Origin: Bryobacterales bacterium
GTDB taxonomy: Bacteria > Acidobacteriota > Terriglobia > Bryobacterales > Bryobacteraceae
Direction: 5' to 3'
Assembly (NCBI GenBank): GCA_020847045.1
Contig: JADLCT010000024.1
Location: 35,930-99,929 of the forward strand
DNA length: 64,000 bases
Shown: positions 35,940 through 45,294 of the stretch, piece after piece
Position numbering within the stretch: position 1 is the first letter of the stretch
Layout: each line of letters opens with the position of its first letter
Program-made: the position numbers and the translations under genes
The notes under the pieces: generated by a model
Seen by the model: only the letters and a program-made list of their open reading frames with translations
Told to the model about the DNA's origin: nothing
Database searches by the model: none

Positions 35940-37106
35940 TCAGACGCTCTTGAGCGCCGGGAGAATCTGTTTGCGGGCCGCTGAAGCAGCGGGAAGGATG
36001 CCGCCCAGAACGCCCATAATCAGAGCGAACACAACGCCGGTGATCATCACCTGAGGCGTGATGTGGAAGCTGAATGTCAGCTCTGAGAAGGTTACGAAGC
36101 TGCCAACTCCTGTTTCCAACCCATTCAACGGCAGCACCAGCAGGCAGCCGAGAACGCCGCCAATGAGACTGAGCAGAGCGGACTCCAGCAGGAAGGCCAG
36201 CAGAATGCTACGCCGTGAAAAGCCGAGCACGCGCAAGGTCCCGATTTCGGAGGAGCGCCGCGCCACGGCGGCATACATGGTGTTCATCGCGGCGAAGCTA
36301 GAACCGATGCTCATGATCAGAGCCACGAAAGTTCCCAACGCCTGAATCGGCATGGCCGAGGAGGTTTGCTGCGCATAGTAGGCGGCCTCCGTCATGGCGT
36401 CGACATTCAACCGGCGGTCGGTCTCGAGGTCGTTGATCAGCGGCTGTACCTCCGCAAGGCTGGTGGCGCGTAGCAAAACGGAGCTCAGCGCGGTCGAGCG
36501 GTTCTGATCGGCGGCTAGCTGATTCAGATCGGCGAACACCTCGCTGTTGGCCGAGGTGCGGCCGCCGTCCATGATGCCTGTGATCTCCCACTCGCCTCGT
36601 CCAAAGCGCAATTTCTGTCCCAGGTAGACGCCGTAGCGGTTCACCAGGCTCCTGCCGGCGACGATTTCACGATGGCCAGGGCGGAACATTCTTCCGGCGG
36701 TGAGTTTCACCTCGTCGCGCAACCGGAAGCCCATCGGCGTCAGTCCGCGCAGGTTGATGTTGATGCCCGATGGATTTTCCTTCGATTCGAGTACGATCAC
36801 GGTGACAACTTCGAGCGAGGCCATCGGCTGCCCCTCCTCGTCGTGGGCGATGCGCGGCCGGGCGAGGATGTCCTGAAAGGCCGTTCGTGTGATGACGCTA
36901 TTCAACTCCGCCGTCCCCCCCTTGCGCAGCACCAGGACCTGCAATGGATTTCCGCTTGCCGCCAGTGATGTGCGCAGCCCTTGCACCAGCGCCGATACGC
37001 TGAGCAGGACGGCCACAGTCAGCGCGATACCCAACGCCGTCATGGCGGTGGTTGTCTTGCGCGCCGTCAGGTTTCGCAGGTTGTAGCTGAGGGGAATCGC
37101 CAGCAT
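35940..37106 (-). CDS. FtsX/MacB-family ABC permease (second)
   Basis: A 388-residue permease with one N-terminal transmembrane helix (about 16-40), a large periplasmic MacB_PCD domain and three C-terminal helices (about 260-380). Landmarks are NLTARKTTTAMTALGIALTV and VARRSSEIGTLRVLGFSRRS, the FtsX coupling-helix region. It follows the first permease after 3 nt. Two different permeases in one operon suggest a heterodimeric exporter core. Confidence 0.9.
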   Translation of the reverse strand: MLAIPLSYNLRNLTARKTTTAMTALGIALTVAVLLSVSALVQGLRTSLAASGNPLQVLVLRKGGTAELNSVITRTAFQDILARPRIAHDEEGQPMASLEVVTVIVLESKENPSGININLRGLTPMGFRLRDEVKLTAGRMFRPGHREIVAGRSLVNRYGVYLGQKLRFGRGEWEITGIMDGGRTSANSEVFADLNQLAADQNRSTALSSVLLRATSLAEVQPLINDLETDRRLNVDAMTEAAYYAQQTSSAMPIQALGTFVALIMSIGSSFAAMNTMYAAVARRSSEIGTLRVLGFSRRSILLAFLLESALLSLIGGVLGCLLVLPLNGLETGVGSFVTFSELTFSFHITPQVMITGVVFALIMGVLGGILPAASAARKQILPALKSV

Positions 37107-37109
37107 GAT

Positions 37110-38273
37110 CTAGTCGGTGACGCGTAGGGCGTCAATGATGGACAGGCGCGACGCGTTCCAGGCCGGCAATAGACACGCCAGCAGGCCCAACACGGCGGCC
37201 GAAGCGAACCCAATCCAATAAATGCCGGCGGGCATGCGCAACGTACTGAGATCGGCGAAGGTGGAAGGGGCGCTGCGCAGCAGGTTCACCAGCAGAGTGG
37301 CCAGCCACAGCCCTACGGCCGCGCCAATGAGGGAGATCGTCACCGATTCGCCAATCAGAATGCGCAGGATCTCCGCCGGAGTGAATCCAATGGTTTTCAG
37401 GATACCCACCTCGCGCGTGCGTTCGCGGACACTCATGGCCATGGTGTTGGCCGTGATCAGGAACATGGTGAAGGCCACGGCGCTGGAGATCATCAGAAAG
37501 AACAGCTTCACGTTGCCGAGAAAAGCAAGAAAGCTGAGCTGGAAGGAGTGCTCGGTTTCAGTGAGCGTCTGCACGTCGGAGTTGCGGAACAGGTCGTCCA
37601 CCTGGCGCGATACCGTGGGCACAAGGCCAGTGGAACGGACATGGATGACCAGCGTGGAGATGCGGTCCATCTGCCTTCTGCCGCCGAAGCCTTTGTTCAG
37701 ATACTCGAAATTGAAGAAGAGATTTTCGTTGTCGGCCTGCGAATCGTAGATGCCGCGTACGGTCAGTTCCAGCGTCATGGGAAAGATGTCGCCCACGATT
37801 TGCACGCGGTCACCCAGTTTGAGGCCAAGACGGTTGGCCAGTTTCCGGCCCACAATGCAGGCGCTGCGTTCGCGCTGAAAGGCGAGCCGTTCGGCGTCGG
37901 AGAGTTTGAACTCCGGGTAGACGCGGAAAAGACGGTCGGGCTCAATGGCGAAACGGCCAAAGAAGTTATTCGTGTCGCGCGCGTCCTTATACACGCCGCC
38001 GAACCATTGATAGATGACCGCCTCGTCCACCCCAGGCACTTGCAGGATGCGCGCGCGGTAGGCGATGGGAAACGGGTTGGCCAGCGACACACGATTCCGG
38101 ACAATCAGGCGCAGCGCCTGGTCCGGCGAGGCCTCAGCGTAGTAGAAATTGTTGTAGACGGCGCCCAGAACCCCCAGAAGGCAAAGCGACGCGGCGACGC
38201 TCAAAATGGTGAGCAGGCTCCGCCGCCGGTTCCGGATGCTGTTACGAAGAATCAACGGGAGAAACGCGATCAC
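37110..38273 (-). CDS. FtsX/MacB-family ABC permease (first gene of the exporter operon)
   Basis: A 387-residue permease with the same layout: N-terminal helix in SLLTILSVAASLCLLGVLGA, a periplasmic domain, and C-terminal FtsX helices with REVGILKTIGFTPAEILRI as the coupling motif. It starts at GTG 38273, preceded by TAGAAT 9 nt upstream and without a ribosome-binding site, so the operon may be transcribed leaderless. It is divergent from tadA across a 65-nt gap. Confidence 0.88.
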   Translation of the reverse strand: MIAFLPLILRNSIRNRRRSLLTILSVAASLCLLGVLGAVYNNFYYAEASPDQALRLIVRNRVSLANPFPIAYRARILQVPGVDEAVIYQWFGGVYKDARDTNNFFGRFAIEPDRLFRVYPEFKLSDAERLAFQRERSACIVGRKLANRLGLKLGDRVQIVGDIFPMTLELTVRGIYDSQADNENLFFNFEYLNKGFGGRRQMDRISTLVIHVRSTGLVPTVSRQVDDLFRNSDVQTLTETEHSFQLSFLAFLGNVKLFFLMISSAVAFTMFLITANTMAMSVRERTREVGILKTIGFTPAEILRILIGESVTISLIGAAVGLWLATLLVNLLRSAPSTFADLSTLRMPAGIYWIGFASAAVLGLLACLLPAWNASRLSIIDALRVTD

Positions 38274-38278
38274 ATTGA

Positions 38279-38288
38279 TAACATTCTA
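38279..38288. promoter_or_regulatory. Overlapping divergent -10 elements (exporter operon and tadA)
   Basis: On the minus strand TAGAAT (forward 38283-38288) lies 9 nt upstream of the permease GTG at 38273. On the plus strand TAACAT (38279-38284) could serve tadA with a leader of about 50 nt. The two hexamers overlap, so the divergent promoters would exclude each other. The -35 regions are poor. Confidence 0.4.
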
Positions 38289-38338
38289 CGGTGTGAGGTG
38301 TTGGGATGTTCCTTCGATTCGGCTGAGAGGGTGATTTC

Positions 38339-38800
38339 ATGGACGATCAGAGAATGAAAGACGAACAATGGATGCGTGTGGCGCTGCGTTTGGCCCAAGA
38401 GGCGCGGGCACGCGGCGAGGTTCCCGTGGGAGCCGTGGTTGTGCGGGGTGAGGAAGCGCTTGGAGAGGGTACGAACTGTCCGATCGCCACGAACGATCCC
38501 ACCGCCCACGCGGAGATTCGGGCCCTCCGGGCGGCCGGCGCCGCGGCGGGCAACTACCGTCTGGAAGACGCAGTTCTCTATTGCACGCTGGAGCCATGCG
38601 TCATGTGCGCGGGCGCGCTGGTGCAGGCGCGTGTGGCCCGCATCGTTTTTGGCGCGCGGGATCTGCGTTTCGGAGGCGTTCGGAGTAAGTTCCAGCTTGC
38701 CGACTCGGAGATTCTGAATCATCGTGCGGAAGTAACAGAAGGTGTGTTGGGGGCCGAGTGCGCGGAACTGCTGCGGGACTTTTTTGAGGCGAAGCGTTGA
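38339..38800 (+). CDS. tadA: tRNA-specific adenosine deaminase
   Basis: Deaminates A34 to inosine in tRNA-Arg(ACG). The 153-residue product has the zinc/catalytic motifs HAE at 57-59 and PCVMC with Cys87 and Cys90, preceded by the NDPTAHAEI substrate loop. The region RIVFGARDLRFGGVRSKFQL fits TadA rather than other cytidine-deaminase-fold enzymes. GAGAGGGTGA stands upstream of the ATG at 38339; an internal Met at residue 6 is less likely. A hairpin begins right after the stop. Confidence 0.92.
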   Translation: MDDQRMKDEQWMRVALRLAQEARARGEVPVGAVVVRGEEALGEGTNCPIATNDPTAHAEIRALRAAGAAAGNYRLEDAVLYCTLEPCVMCAGALVQARVARIVFGARDLRFGGVRSKFQLADSEILNHRAEVTEGVLGAECAELLRDFFEAKR

Positions 38801-38836
38801 AGGGGCCTATCCGGTTAGCGGAACGGACAGGCCCCT
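38801..38836. terminator. Shared hairpin between convergent tadA and TonB-receptor genes
   Basis: AGGGGCCTATCCG (38801-38813) pairs with CGGACAGGCCCCT (38824-38836) around a 10-nt loop. On the minus strand the only irregular pair is a G-T wobble; on the plus strand it is an A-C mismatch. It begins directly after the tadA stop and ends 6 nt before the receptor stop. No T-tract follows on either side, so it is a non-canonical terminator or a 3'-end stabiliser. Confidence 0.55.
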
Positions 38837-38842
38837 GCGAGT

Positions 38843-41800
38843 TCAGAACTTCAGATAGGCGCCCAGTTGGATCAGGCGGCGTCCGAAGAGGTTTCCGGTA
38901 ATTTTTCCAAACGTGACGCTGGTGATCGTCTGGTCGCCGATGTCGAAGGTCGGGTGGTTGAACGTGTTGTAGAACTCACCGCGGATCTCCAGCGAGACGC
39001 GTTCGGTGATGCGCGTGCGCTTGTTCACGGCGCTGTCGATGCTCCAGCCGGCGGGTCCGCTGAACATACGGCGCTGGAGGGCGCCGATCTCGCCCGCTCC
39101 GGGTTGGAAGAAGATCTGGCCGGCGAAGGGCGCTGCGCCATCGGCCTGCACGGCGCGGCCATCGACGCCGACAGCGTTCGCACTGATCATGTAGGGCCCC
39201 GTGCCCGACATGCGGAAACTGAGGGCGTCATCGAGTCCAGCCTTGTTCAGCGTGCTGGTGGCCGTGTTGCCTCCCGAGCGGCCTCCACGGTTCAGCGTGC
39301 CTCGTCCACTGAGCACGGAAAACGGCGTTCCGCTTTGCCAGGTGAAGAAACTGGAGATGCTCCAGCCGCCAAGGATCCGATCCAGCGGACCACCGGTGTT
39401 CAGCCACTTGCCGGTTCCGATGGGAAGGTCATACACGAAGTTGAATTTGAACTGGTGCGTCAGGTCGTACGGCGCGCGGGCGCGCTCGATGGCGCCATTT
39501 CGCAGGTCGAGGAAAGGTTCGAAGCGCGTCTGGGTGTCACCGAGCGTATCGGTGAGCACCTTCGAGAAAACGTAATTGCCTTGGAAGAACAGTCCCGAGC
39601 GCACCTGCCTGCGCGCCTCCAACTGCAGCGAGTTGTAGGTGGAGTTCGAGTAGTTCGTCATTACGTTCGTGCCTAGCGCGTTGTAGTTACGGTAGAACTG
39701 GACACCGCCATTCAAGCCATTGATGGCGTATGTATTGGCGAGCTCGCCCACGGCGTTCTGCCGGATCAGGTTGAGGATGGTCGAATTTGTGAGAAGACCG
39801 CCGCTCGTGAGACGGTCGAACACGGGCAACGGCTGGCTGCCGGAAACGGCGGTGTTGTAGCGGACGTCGAAGCCGCGCCCGGCCGCCTGAGCGAGGTTGC
39901 CATTGTTCACGGCGCGCTTGAAGTCGTCCAGGAAGCCATTCTCCTTAATCACCACCTGGTTGAAATCGAAGGCGCGGTACATCTTGGTGGCGTGGTTGCC
40001 CACGTAGCGGCCTTCCAGAACGAAACCCTTGAACTCCTGCTGAATGCCGATGGAAAACTGCTGCACGTACGGCGTCACCAGGTTTGGTTCCGGCAGTCCC
40101 AGCGCCGCCTGCGAATTCACGGCATAGTTGTCCGCAAAGGTGCGCGGCACCTTGTAGGCCGGCGTGGGCACCGCCGGAACATTGCTTGCGCGCGCTGACA
40201 GGCCGGAGCGGGTGGCCGACGTGGAGAGGCCGGCGTTGGTGCCCACGTTGTTGTCGAGAGACCGGATCATCTCGTCGTTCACATAGCTAATGGTGTAGCC
40301 CAGGCGTAGCGACGTCTTGCCGTTGCCGAAGATGTCCCAGGCCAGGCCGATGTTGGGAGCGAAATTGTTGCGGTCCGGATTGTACCAGCGGCGTCCGGCG
40401 GATTTGCCGGCGAAGTCGAGAGTGCCGTCGGCGTTCAGCATCGTCTCGATCACGTTGCCCTTCAGCACCGGGAGCAGGTAGAGGGAGTCGCGCTCGTCCA
40501 CCGGCGACCAGTAGTCCCAGCGCACGCCCAAGTTCACGGTCAACCCAGGCCGCACCTTGAAGTTGTCCTGGAGATAAAAGGCATGGTTGCTGAGCCGCAG
40601 GTTGCGCCGGTTCTCCTGGCCGGGGACAAAGCCGCTGGTGCGGTTGCGCACTTCAAAGTTCTGCGAGTAGCTTGTGACATAGCCGCCGAGCGAAGCCAGA
40701 AGATTATTCGCGGCGGCCAGGTCCGAGGCGCTAATGCCTGGCAACTGGGCCGCGACCAGTCCTTGATTCCCGGCGCCGATGCCAATCGTGTAAGTGGGAA
40801 GGGTGCCCGCCTGATCGTAGGTGTCCACACGGACGCCTTGATACTGATAACCGAACTGGAGCTGGTGCCGGCCGAAGGTGTAGCTGGCGTTGTCCTGCAG
40901 GTTGTAGGTATCCGTATAGCGGCCCTGGTTGCGGAATGTGTTGAGCGGGTTGGAAAAAACATAGCCCGTGATGATCCTGTCGCCGAACTTCGTGTCGCTG
41001 ACGAAGGTGCTGGGCGAAAAGAAGAAGCCGCCGCGCAGTTCATTGGTAAGCCGCGGGTTCGGGTTGGCTCGCCACGCCAGGGACACCAGTGGGCGGCTCG
41101 TGTCGTTGTAAACCTGAGGCGTCACGCTGTAGTCGTTGGCGATGGTGGAGTCGTTGCGGTCCGTCCGCTCAGTGTTCCACGAGTAAGTGCCGGACAGAGT
41201 GTGTTTGGCCGAAATCAGGTAATCCACCTTGGCCAGCAGGTTGTCGCGCGTGGTGTTGTTCCGCGCCAGGAACCGGTAACCACCGGTGTTGCGCATGAGG
41301 GTGGAACGCGAATCGCCCACGTTGAAGTTGTTGATCTTGTCCGCGCCAGGCAACTGTCCCAGCACCTGCTGGACATGAGAATCCACGCCTACGCCCATCA
41401 ACTGCAACACGTTGGCCTGCTGCACCACGCCCGACGCCGTCTGATATGTGAAGATACCCTTGCGCGCATCGTCGGTGAGAATCGTACGGTTCACCGAGGT
41501 CTGCTGGTTCAGGCGGTAAGCTTCGTAGTTGAAATAGAAGAGGAGCTTGTCCTTGATGACCGGGCCGGAGAACGTGCCGCCACCCTGATTCTGGTTCAGG
41601 AATGGCAGCCCAACGCCTGCCTGATTATTAAACCAGGTGTTCGCCGCCGTGGCGTTGTTGCGGTTGTACCAGTAAAGCGATCCGTGATAGTTGTTCGACC
41701 CGGAGGGGCTGACAAAGGTCACCTGCGCCGCGCCGCCTCCAAACATCGCGCCCCCATTCGAAGTCACCACGCTTACCTCGGCGACCTGATCCGTGAACAG

Positions 41801-42412
41801 GCGGTTCGGCTGAAAGTCCAGCGCGTTGGAGCGGATGAAATTGTCCTGCACGTTGATGCCGTCGTAGGTTGAATTGGCGAACGGCGTGCGCAGTCCATTG
41901 ATCACCGTCGTGGTGCGGCCTGTGGAGCCAATGCCGGCCTGCGACTGAATCAGGCTGATGACGCTTCGGTTCAGGATGGGCAACCGCCGCACCTGCTCCA
42001 TCGAAATGGTGTTGGAAACCTCCGCGTTCGAAATTTGCACCGTTTGGAGGACGCCGGTCACCTCCACGCTTTCGGTCACGGAGCCGATCTCCAGTTTTGT
42101 GGCGACCAGGCTCGTCTCGCGCCCGGAATCGAGCTTCACGCTGCGTATGGTCTGCTTTTGAAACCCGGCCGCCTCCACCGTAATGTCGATCATGAGTGGC
42201 CTGAGTCCAATGAAGGAATACAGACCCTCTTCCGTGGTAGTGGTGCTGGCAACCGCAGCCGTGCCGCCTGCGAGCCGAAGAGAAACCGTAGCGCCAGGTA
42301 TTGGCGCTCCGGTTGCGTCGACGACGCTACCGGACAGCCGGGCTGTATCCTGGGCGAGAGCGGCTGCGCCCAACACAAGGGCCACCGCAAGAAAGCGAGC
42401 TAGAGAGGTCAT
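38843..42412 (-). CDS. TonB-dependent receptor with carboxypeptidase-regulatory-like domain (Oar-like)
   Basis: A 1189-residue outer-membrane beta-barrel. A signal peptide (LARFLAVALVLGAAALA) is followed by a carboxypeptidase-regulatory-like Ig domain (about 25-115, SGSVVDATGAPIPGATVSL), a plug domain (about 125-260) and a long barrel. The C-terminal residue is Phe (GAYLKF), as expected for BAM-inserted barrels. This architecture is characteristic of the many Oar-like receptors of Acidobacteria. The ligand is unknown. AAGGGA precedes the ATG. The ModA-like gene lies 48 nt upstream on the same strand, so the two may be co-expressed. Confidence 0.92.
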   Translation of the reverse strand: MTSLARFLAVALVLGAAALAQDTARLSGSVVDATGAPIPGATVSLRLAGGTAAVASTTTTEEGLYSFIGLRPLMIDITVEAAGFQKQTIRSVKLDSGRETSLVATKLEIGSVTESVEVTGVLQTVQISNAEVSNTISMEQVRRLPILNRSVISLIQSQAGIGSTGRTTTVINGLRTPFANSTYDGINVQDNFIRSNALDFQPNRLFTDQVAEVSVVTSNGGAMFGGGAAQVTFVSPSGSNNYHGSLYWYNRNNATAANTWFNNQAGVGLPFLNQNQGGGTFSGPVIKDKLLFYFNYEAYRLNQQTSVNRTILTDDARKGIFTYQTASGVVQQANVLQLMGVGVDSHVQQVLGQLPGADKINNFNVGDSRSTLMRNTGGYRFLARNNTTRDNLLAKVDYLISAKHTLSGTYSWNTERTDRNDSTIANDYSVTPQVYNDTSRPLVSLAWRANPNPRLTNELRGGFFFSPSTFVSDTKFGDRIITGYVFSNPLNTFRNQGRYTDTYNLQDNASYTFGRHQLQFGYQYQGVRVDTYDQAGTLPTYTIGIGAGNQGLVAAQLPGISASDLAAANNLLASLGGYVTSYSQNFEVRNRTSGFVPGQENRRNLRLSNHAFYLQDNFKVRPGLTVNLGVRWDYWSPVDERDSLYLLPVLKGNVIETMLNADGTLDFAGKSAGRRWYNPDRNNFAPNIGLAWDIFGNGKTSLRLGYTISYVNDEMIRSLDNNVGTNAGLSTSATRSGLSARASNVPAVPTPAYKVPRTFADNYAVNSQAALGLPEPNLVTPYVQQFSIGIQQEFKGFVLEGRYVGNHATKMYRAFDFNQVVIKENGFLDDFKRAVNNGNLAQAAGRGFDVRYNTAVSGSQPLPVFDRLTSGGLLTNSTILNLIRQNAVGELANTYAINGLNGGVQFYRNYNALGTNVMTNYSNSTYNSLQLEARRQVRSGLFFQGNYVFSKVLTDTLGDTQTRFEPFLDLRNGAIERARAPYDLTHQFKFNFVYDLPIGTGKWLNTGGPLDRILGGWSISSFFTWQSGTPFSVLSGRGTLNRGGRSGGNTATSTLNKAGLDDALSFRMSGTGPYMISANAVGVDGRAVQADGAAPFAGQIFFQPGAGEIGALQRRMFSGPAGWSIDSAVNKRTRITERVSLEIRGEFYNTFNHPTFDIGDQTITSVTFGKITGNLFGRRLIQLGAYLKF

Positions 42413-42460
42413 GGATCCCTTTCCCTTAAAAGGAGATGTTTGTAGGGTATAGCGGATCCT

Positions 42461-43249
42461 TTACGGGCGCAATATGGACGAGAAACCGTACCTCGTTAGG
42501 ATATTTTGTGCTTTCTTCCCAACCAACCACTCCAGGAAACGGTTGGCGCCGGCGGGAGCCTCGCGCGTCACCCCCCCGGTCTGCCGCAGAGAGGTATACA
42601 GCTTGGGGTCCACAGGCACTCCCCCTTTGTCATGAACCAGTGACCAGGAGACCAGAGCCGCGTCGGCGTTGCCGCTGGACGCCAGTTGGAATGCCTGCAC
42701 GACATTTTCGCCATAAACGAGTTTCGACTCCAGTTTTTCCCACAACCCGGCGTTTCTAAGCGCCTCGCGCGCCAAGACGCCATACGGGGCGTGCAGAGGG
42801 TTTGCGATCGAAATGTGGACCAGGCGGGGCCCGGCGAGTGACTGTAGAGTCCTGAATTCAGGACTCTTGGAGTACAATCCCAGGCGGCCCAGGGCATACG
42901 TCCGCAGCGACTCGGGACGGAGGTAGCCTGACTTGGCCAATTCGGCGGCAAACTCGTAGTTGGCACTCAGGAAAACATCATAGGGCGCACCGTTGCGAAT
43001 CTGCCGGGAGAGTGTCCCGCTGGAACCTGGTACCCAGCGGATAGAAATCTTGTATTCCTTTTGGAATGCAGATGATAGATCGTTTTGGACAGGCAGGAGA
43101 TCAGAAGCTGCTGCTATGGTGAGTGTGCGGGTTTGCGCCTTCAAACTTGACAATGATCCACTCACACTAAATAATAGGATCAGGCTAAATTGAAGCCACG
43201 CTTCCGCCGATCTAGAGAAGAGGCGGACAGCGGGCGCGAACGCCGTCAT
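42461..43249 (-). CDS. ModA-like substrate-binding protein (orphan)
   Basis: A 262-residue periplasmic binding protein of the molybdate/tungstate ModA type. After a signal peptide ([20 protein letters not shown]) come [13 protein letters not shown] and [20 protein letters not shown], whose Ser residues line the oxyanion site, and [14 protein letters not shown]. No modB or modC permease/ATPase is present. Orphan ModA homologues can bind other oxyanions, so molybdate is unproven. I chose the ATG at 43249 because it places the signal peptide correctly; upstream frames overlap dnaK. It is divergent from dnaK (67-nt gap). Confidence 0.8.
   Translation of the reverse strand: MTAFAPAVRLFSRSAEAWLQFSLILLFSVSGSLSSLKAQTRTLTIAAASDLLPVQNDLSSAFQKEYKISIRWVPGSSGTLSRQIRNGAPYDVFLSANYEFAAELAKSGYLRPESLRTYALGRLGLYSKSPEFRTLQSLAGPRLVHISIANPLHAPYGVLAREALRNAGLWEKLESKLVYGENVVQAFQLASSGNADAALVSWSLVHDKGGVPVDPKLYTSLRQTGGVTREAPAGANRFLEWLVGKKAQNILTRYGFSSILRP
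42846..42867. repeat. 22-bp perfect palindrome inside the modA-like gene
   Basis: AGAGTCCTGAA / TTCAGGACTCT is a perfect inverted repeat with no spacer, centred at 42856/42857, on the minus-strand codons for SPEFRTL. It has GAATTC at its centre. No second copy is seen upstream of dnaK or modA. It could be a chance coding coincidence or a protein-binding site. Confidence 0.5.
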
Positions 43250-43316
43250 ATCCAGGAAGGAACGGTGCGTCTGTGCATTCGGTGCCAGGCGCCAGCCAGG
43301 GAGGTTATTGCGAGTC

Positions 43317-45242
43317 ATGAGCAAGATCATCGGAATTGACCTAGGAACGACGAACAGCGTGGTTGCCGTGATGGAAGGCGGCCAGCCGGTGGTGATTCCA
43401 AACCAGGAGGGTGGGCGGACGACCCCGTCCGTGGTGGGCTTTACCAAATCGGGCGAGCGCCTGGTTGGCCAGGTGGCCAAGCGGCAAGCTGTGACCAACC
43501 CCGAGAATACCATCTACTCGATCAAGCGCTTCATGGGGCGCCGCTTTGACGAGGTGTCGCAGGAGACCAAGCTGGTTCCTTACAGGATTGTGTCCGGCGA
43601 CCACGGGGATGCGCGTGTTGACGTGTCCGGCACAAAGCAGTCGGCGCCCGAGGTGTCGGCCATGGTGTTGACCAAGCTGAAGGAGGCTGCCGAGGCCTAC
43701 CTGGGCGAGAAGGTCTCAAAGGCCGTGATCACGGTGCCGGCGTATTTCAATGATGCGCAGCGGCAAGCCACCAAGGATGCGGGCAAGATTGCCGGCCTCG
43801 AGGTGATGCGGATCATCAACGAACCGACGGCGGCCGCGCTCGCCTACGGTCTCGATAAGAAAAAGGATCAGGTGATCGCCGTGTTCGACTTCGGCGGCGG
43901 CACCTTCGACATCTCGATTCTCGAGGTGGGCGACGGCGTGGTGGAGGTGAAGTCCACCAACGGCGACACGCACCTGGGCGGAGACAACGTCGACCAGCGG
44001 TTGATCGAGTGGATTATCGACGAATTCAAGCGCGAGCAGGGCATCGACCTGTCCAAGGACCAGATGGCGCTGCAGCGGTTGAAGGAAGCGGCCGAAAAGG
44101 CCAAGATCGAGCTTTCCACCCTGCTGGAAACCGAGATCAACCTGCCGTTTATCACGGCCGACGCGAGCGGTCCCAAGCACCTGGTGCTGAAGATCACGCG
44201 CGCCAAGTTCGAACAGATGATGGAGAACATTCTCCAGCGCACGCTCGGTCCGGCCAAGCAGGCGCTGGCCGACGCCGGCATGACGCCGCAGCAGATCGAC
44301 GAAGTGGTCATGGTGGGCGGCTCGACGAGGATTCCGCGCATCCAGACGCTGGTGCGCGAGCTGTTCGGCAAGGATCCGAACAAGAGCGTGAACCCGGACG
44401 AGGTGGTGGCCGTCGGCGCCGCCGTGCAGGGTGGCGTGCTCGCCGGCGAAGTGAAGGACGTTCTGCTCCTGGACGTCACCCCGCTGTCGCTTGGCATCGA
44501 GACGCTGGGCGGCGTGTTCACCAAGCTCATTGAGCGGAACACGACCATCCCGACGCGCAAGAGCGAGGTGTTCTCGACGGCGGCCGACAACCAGACGTCG
44601 GTGGAGATCAAGGTCTACCAGGGCGAGCGCGCCATGGCCCGGGACAACCGGTTGCTGGGCGTCTTCCAGTTGGTGGGCATTCCGCCGGCCCCGCGCGGCG
44701 TGCCGCAGGTGGAGGTCACTTTCGACATCGACGCCAACGGCATTCTGAACGTGAGCGCCAAGGATCGCGCCACGAACAACGAGCAGAAGATCACCATCAC
44801 CTCGAGCTCTGGTCTCAGCAAGGATGAGGTCGAGAAGATGGCCAAGGACGCCGAGGCGCACACGGCCGACGACCGCACGCGCAAGGAAGAGATCGAACTG
44901 CGCAACCAGGCCGACTCGATGATCTATAGCGTCGAGAAAATGCTGCGCGAGCATCGCGACAAGATCGGCGAAAGCGACGCCAAGGCCGTCGAAGAGGCCG
45001 TGGCCGAAACCAAGAAAGCGGTGGAGGAAGGCGGCAAGGAGAAGATCCAGGCGGCCATGGACAAGCTGACGGCCAGCTCGCACAAATTGGCCGAGGCCAT
45101 GTATAAGTCGTCGGCTCCGCCAAGCGGCGAAGGCGCGGCGGCCGGCCAGGGCGCCGCGGGCGCAGGCAGCGCGCCGGGCGGCGGCAAGCCCGCCGACAAC
45201 GTTGTCGATGCCGAGTTCGTCGACGTCGACGACAAGAAGTAA
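43317..45242 (+). CDS. dnaK: Chaperone DnaK (Hsp70)
   Basis: An ATP-dependent folding chaperone. The 641-residue product has the phosphate-binding [13 protein letters not shown] at 6-18, [27 protein letters not shown], the substrate-binding domain, the helical lid, and the characteristic acidic tail [12 protein letters not shown] start at ATG 43317 ([10 protein letters not shown]); an earlier TTG would add three residues. GGGAGG lies about 12 nt upstream. It is followed by dnaJ and hspR in one operon, with no grpE between them. I see no CIRCE or HAIR operator in the 67-nt gap. Confidence 0.96.
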   Translation: MSKIIGIDLGTTNSVVAVMEGGQPVVIPNQEGGRTTPSVVGFTKSGERLVGQVAKRQAVTNPENTIYSIKRFMGRRFDEVSQETKLVPYRIVSGDHGDARVDVSGTKQSAPEVSAMVLTKLKEAAEAYLGEKVSKAVITVPAYFNDAQRQATKDAGKIAGLEVMRIINEPTAAALAYGLDKKKDQVIAVFDFGGGTFDISILEVGDGVVEVKSTNGDTHLGGDNVDQRLIEWIIDEFKREQGIDLSKDQMALQRLKEAAEKAKIELSTLLETEINLPFITADASGPKHLVLKITRAKFEQMMENILQRTLGPAKQALADAGMTPQQIDEVVMVGGSTRIPRIQTLVRELFGKDPNKSVNPDEVVAVGAAVQGGVLAGEVKDVLLLDVTPLSLGIETLGGVFTKLIERNTTIPTRKSEVFSTAADNQTSVEIKVYQGERAMARDNRLLGVFQLVGIPPAPRGVPQVEVTFDIDANGILNVSAKDRATNNEQKITITSSSGLSKDEVEKMAKDAEAHTADDRTRKEEIELRNQADSMIYSVEKMLREHRDKIGESDAKAVEEAVAETKKAVEEGGKEKIQAAMDKLTASSHKLAEAMYKSSAPPSGEGAAAGQGAAGAGSAPGGGKPADNVVDAEFVDVDDKK

Positions 45243-45259
45243 GCGTTCCTAAGGGAGGA

Positions 45260-45286
45260 CCGGAGAGAGGCGCATCCTCTCTCCGG
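45260..45286 (+). promoter_or_regulatory. Perfect 11-bp hairpin between the dnaJ ribosome-binding site and start codon
   Basis: CCGGAGAGAGG, loop CGCAT, CCTCTCTCCGG. The strong Shine-Dalgarno GGGAGG (45253-45258) lies 1 nt before the stem, and the dnaJ ATG (45295) lies 8 nt after it. If the stem forms, the effective SD-to-start distance is about 9 nt; if it opens, the distance is 36 nt. The stem also contains an SD-like GGAGAGAGG. It could control the dnaJ:dnaK ratio, act as an RNA thermoswitch or attenuate transcription; no T-tract follows. Confidence 0.6.
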
Positions 45287-45294
45287 CGCCGGCC

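Noticed and set aside
43250..43316. Search for CIRCE or HAIR operators upstream of dnaK
   Set aside because: No inverted repeat matching either consensus is visible in the gap.
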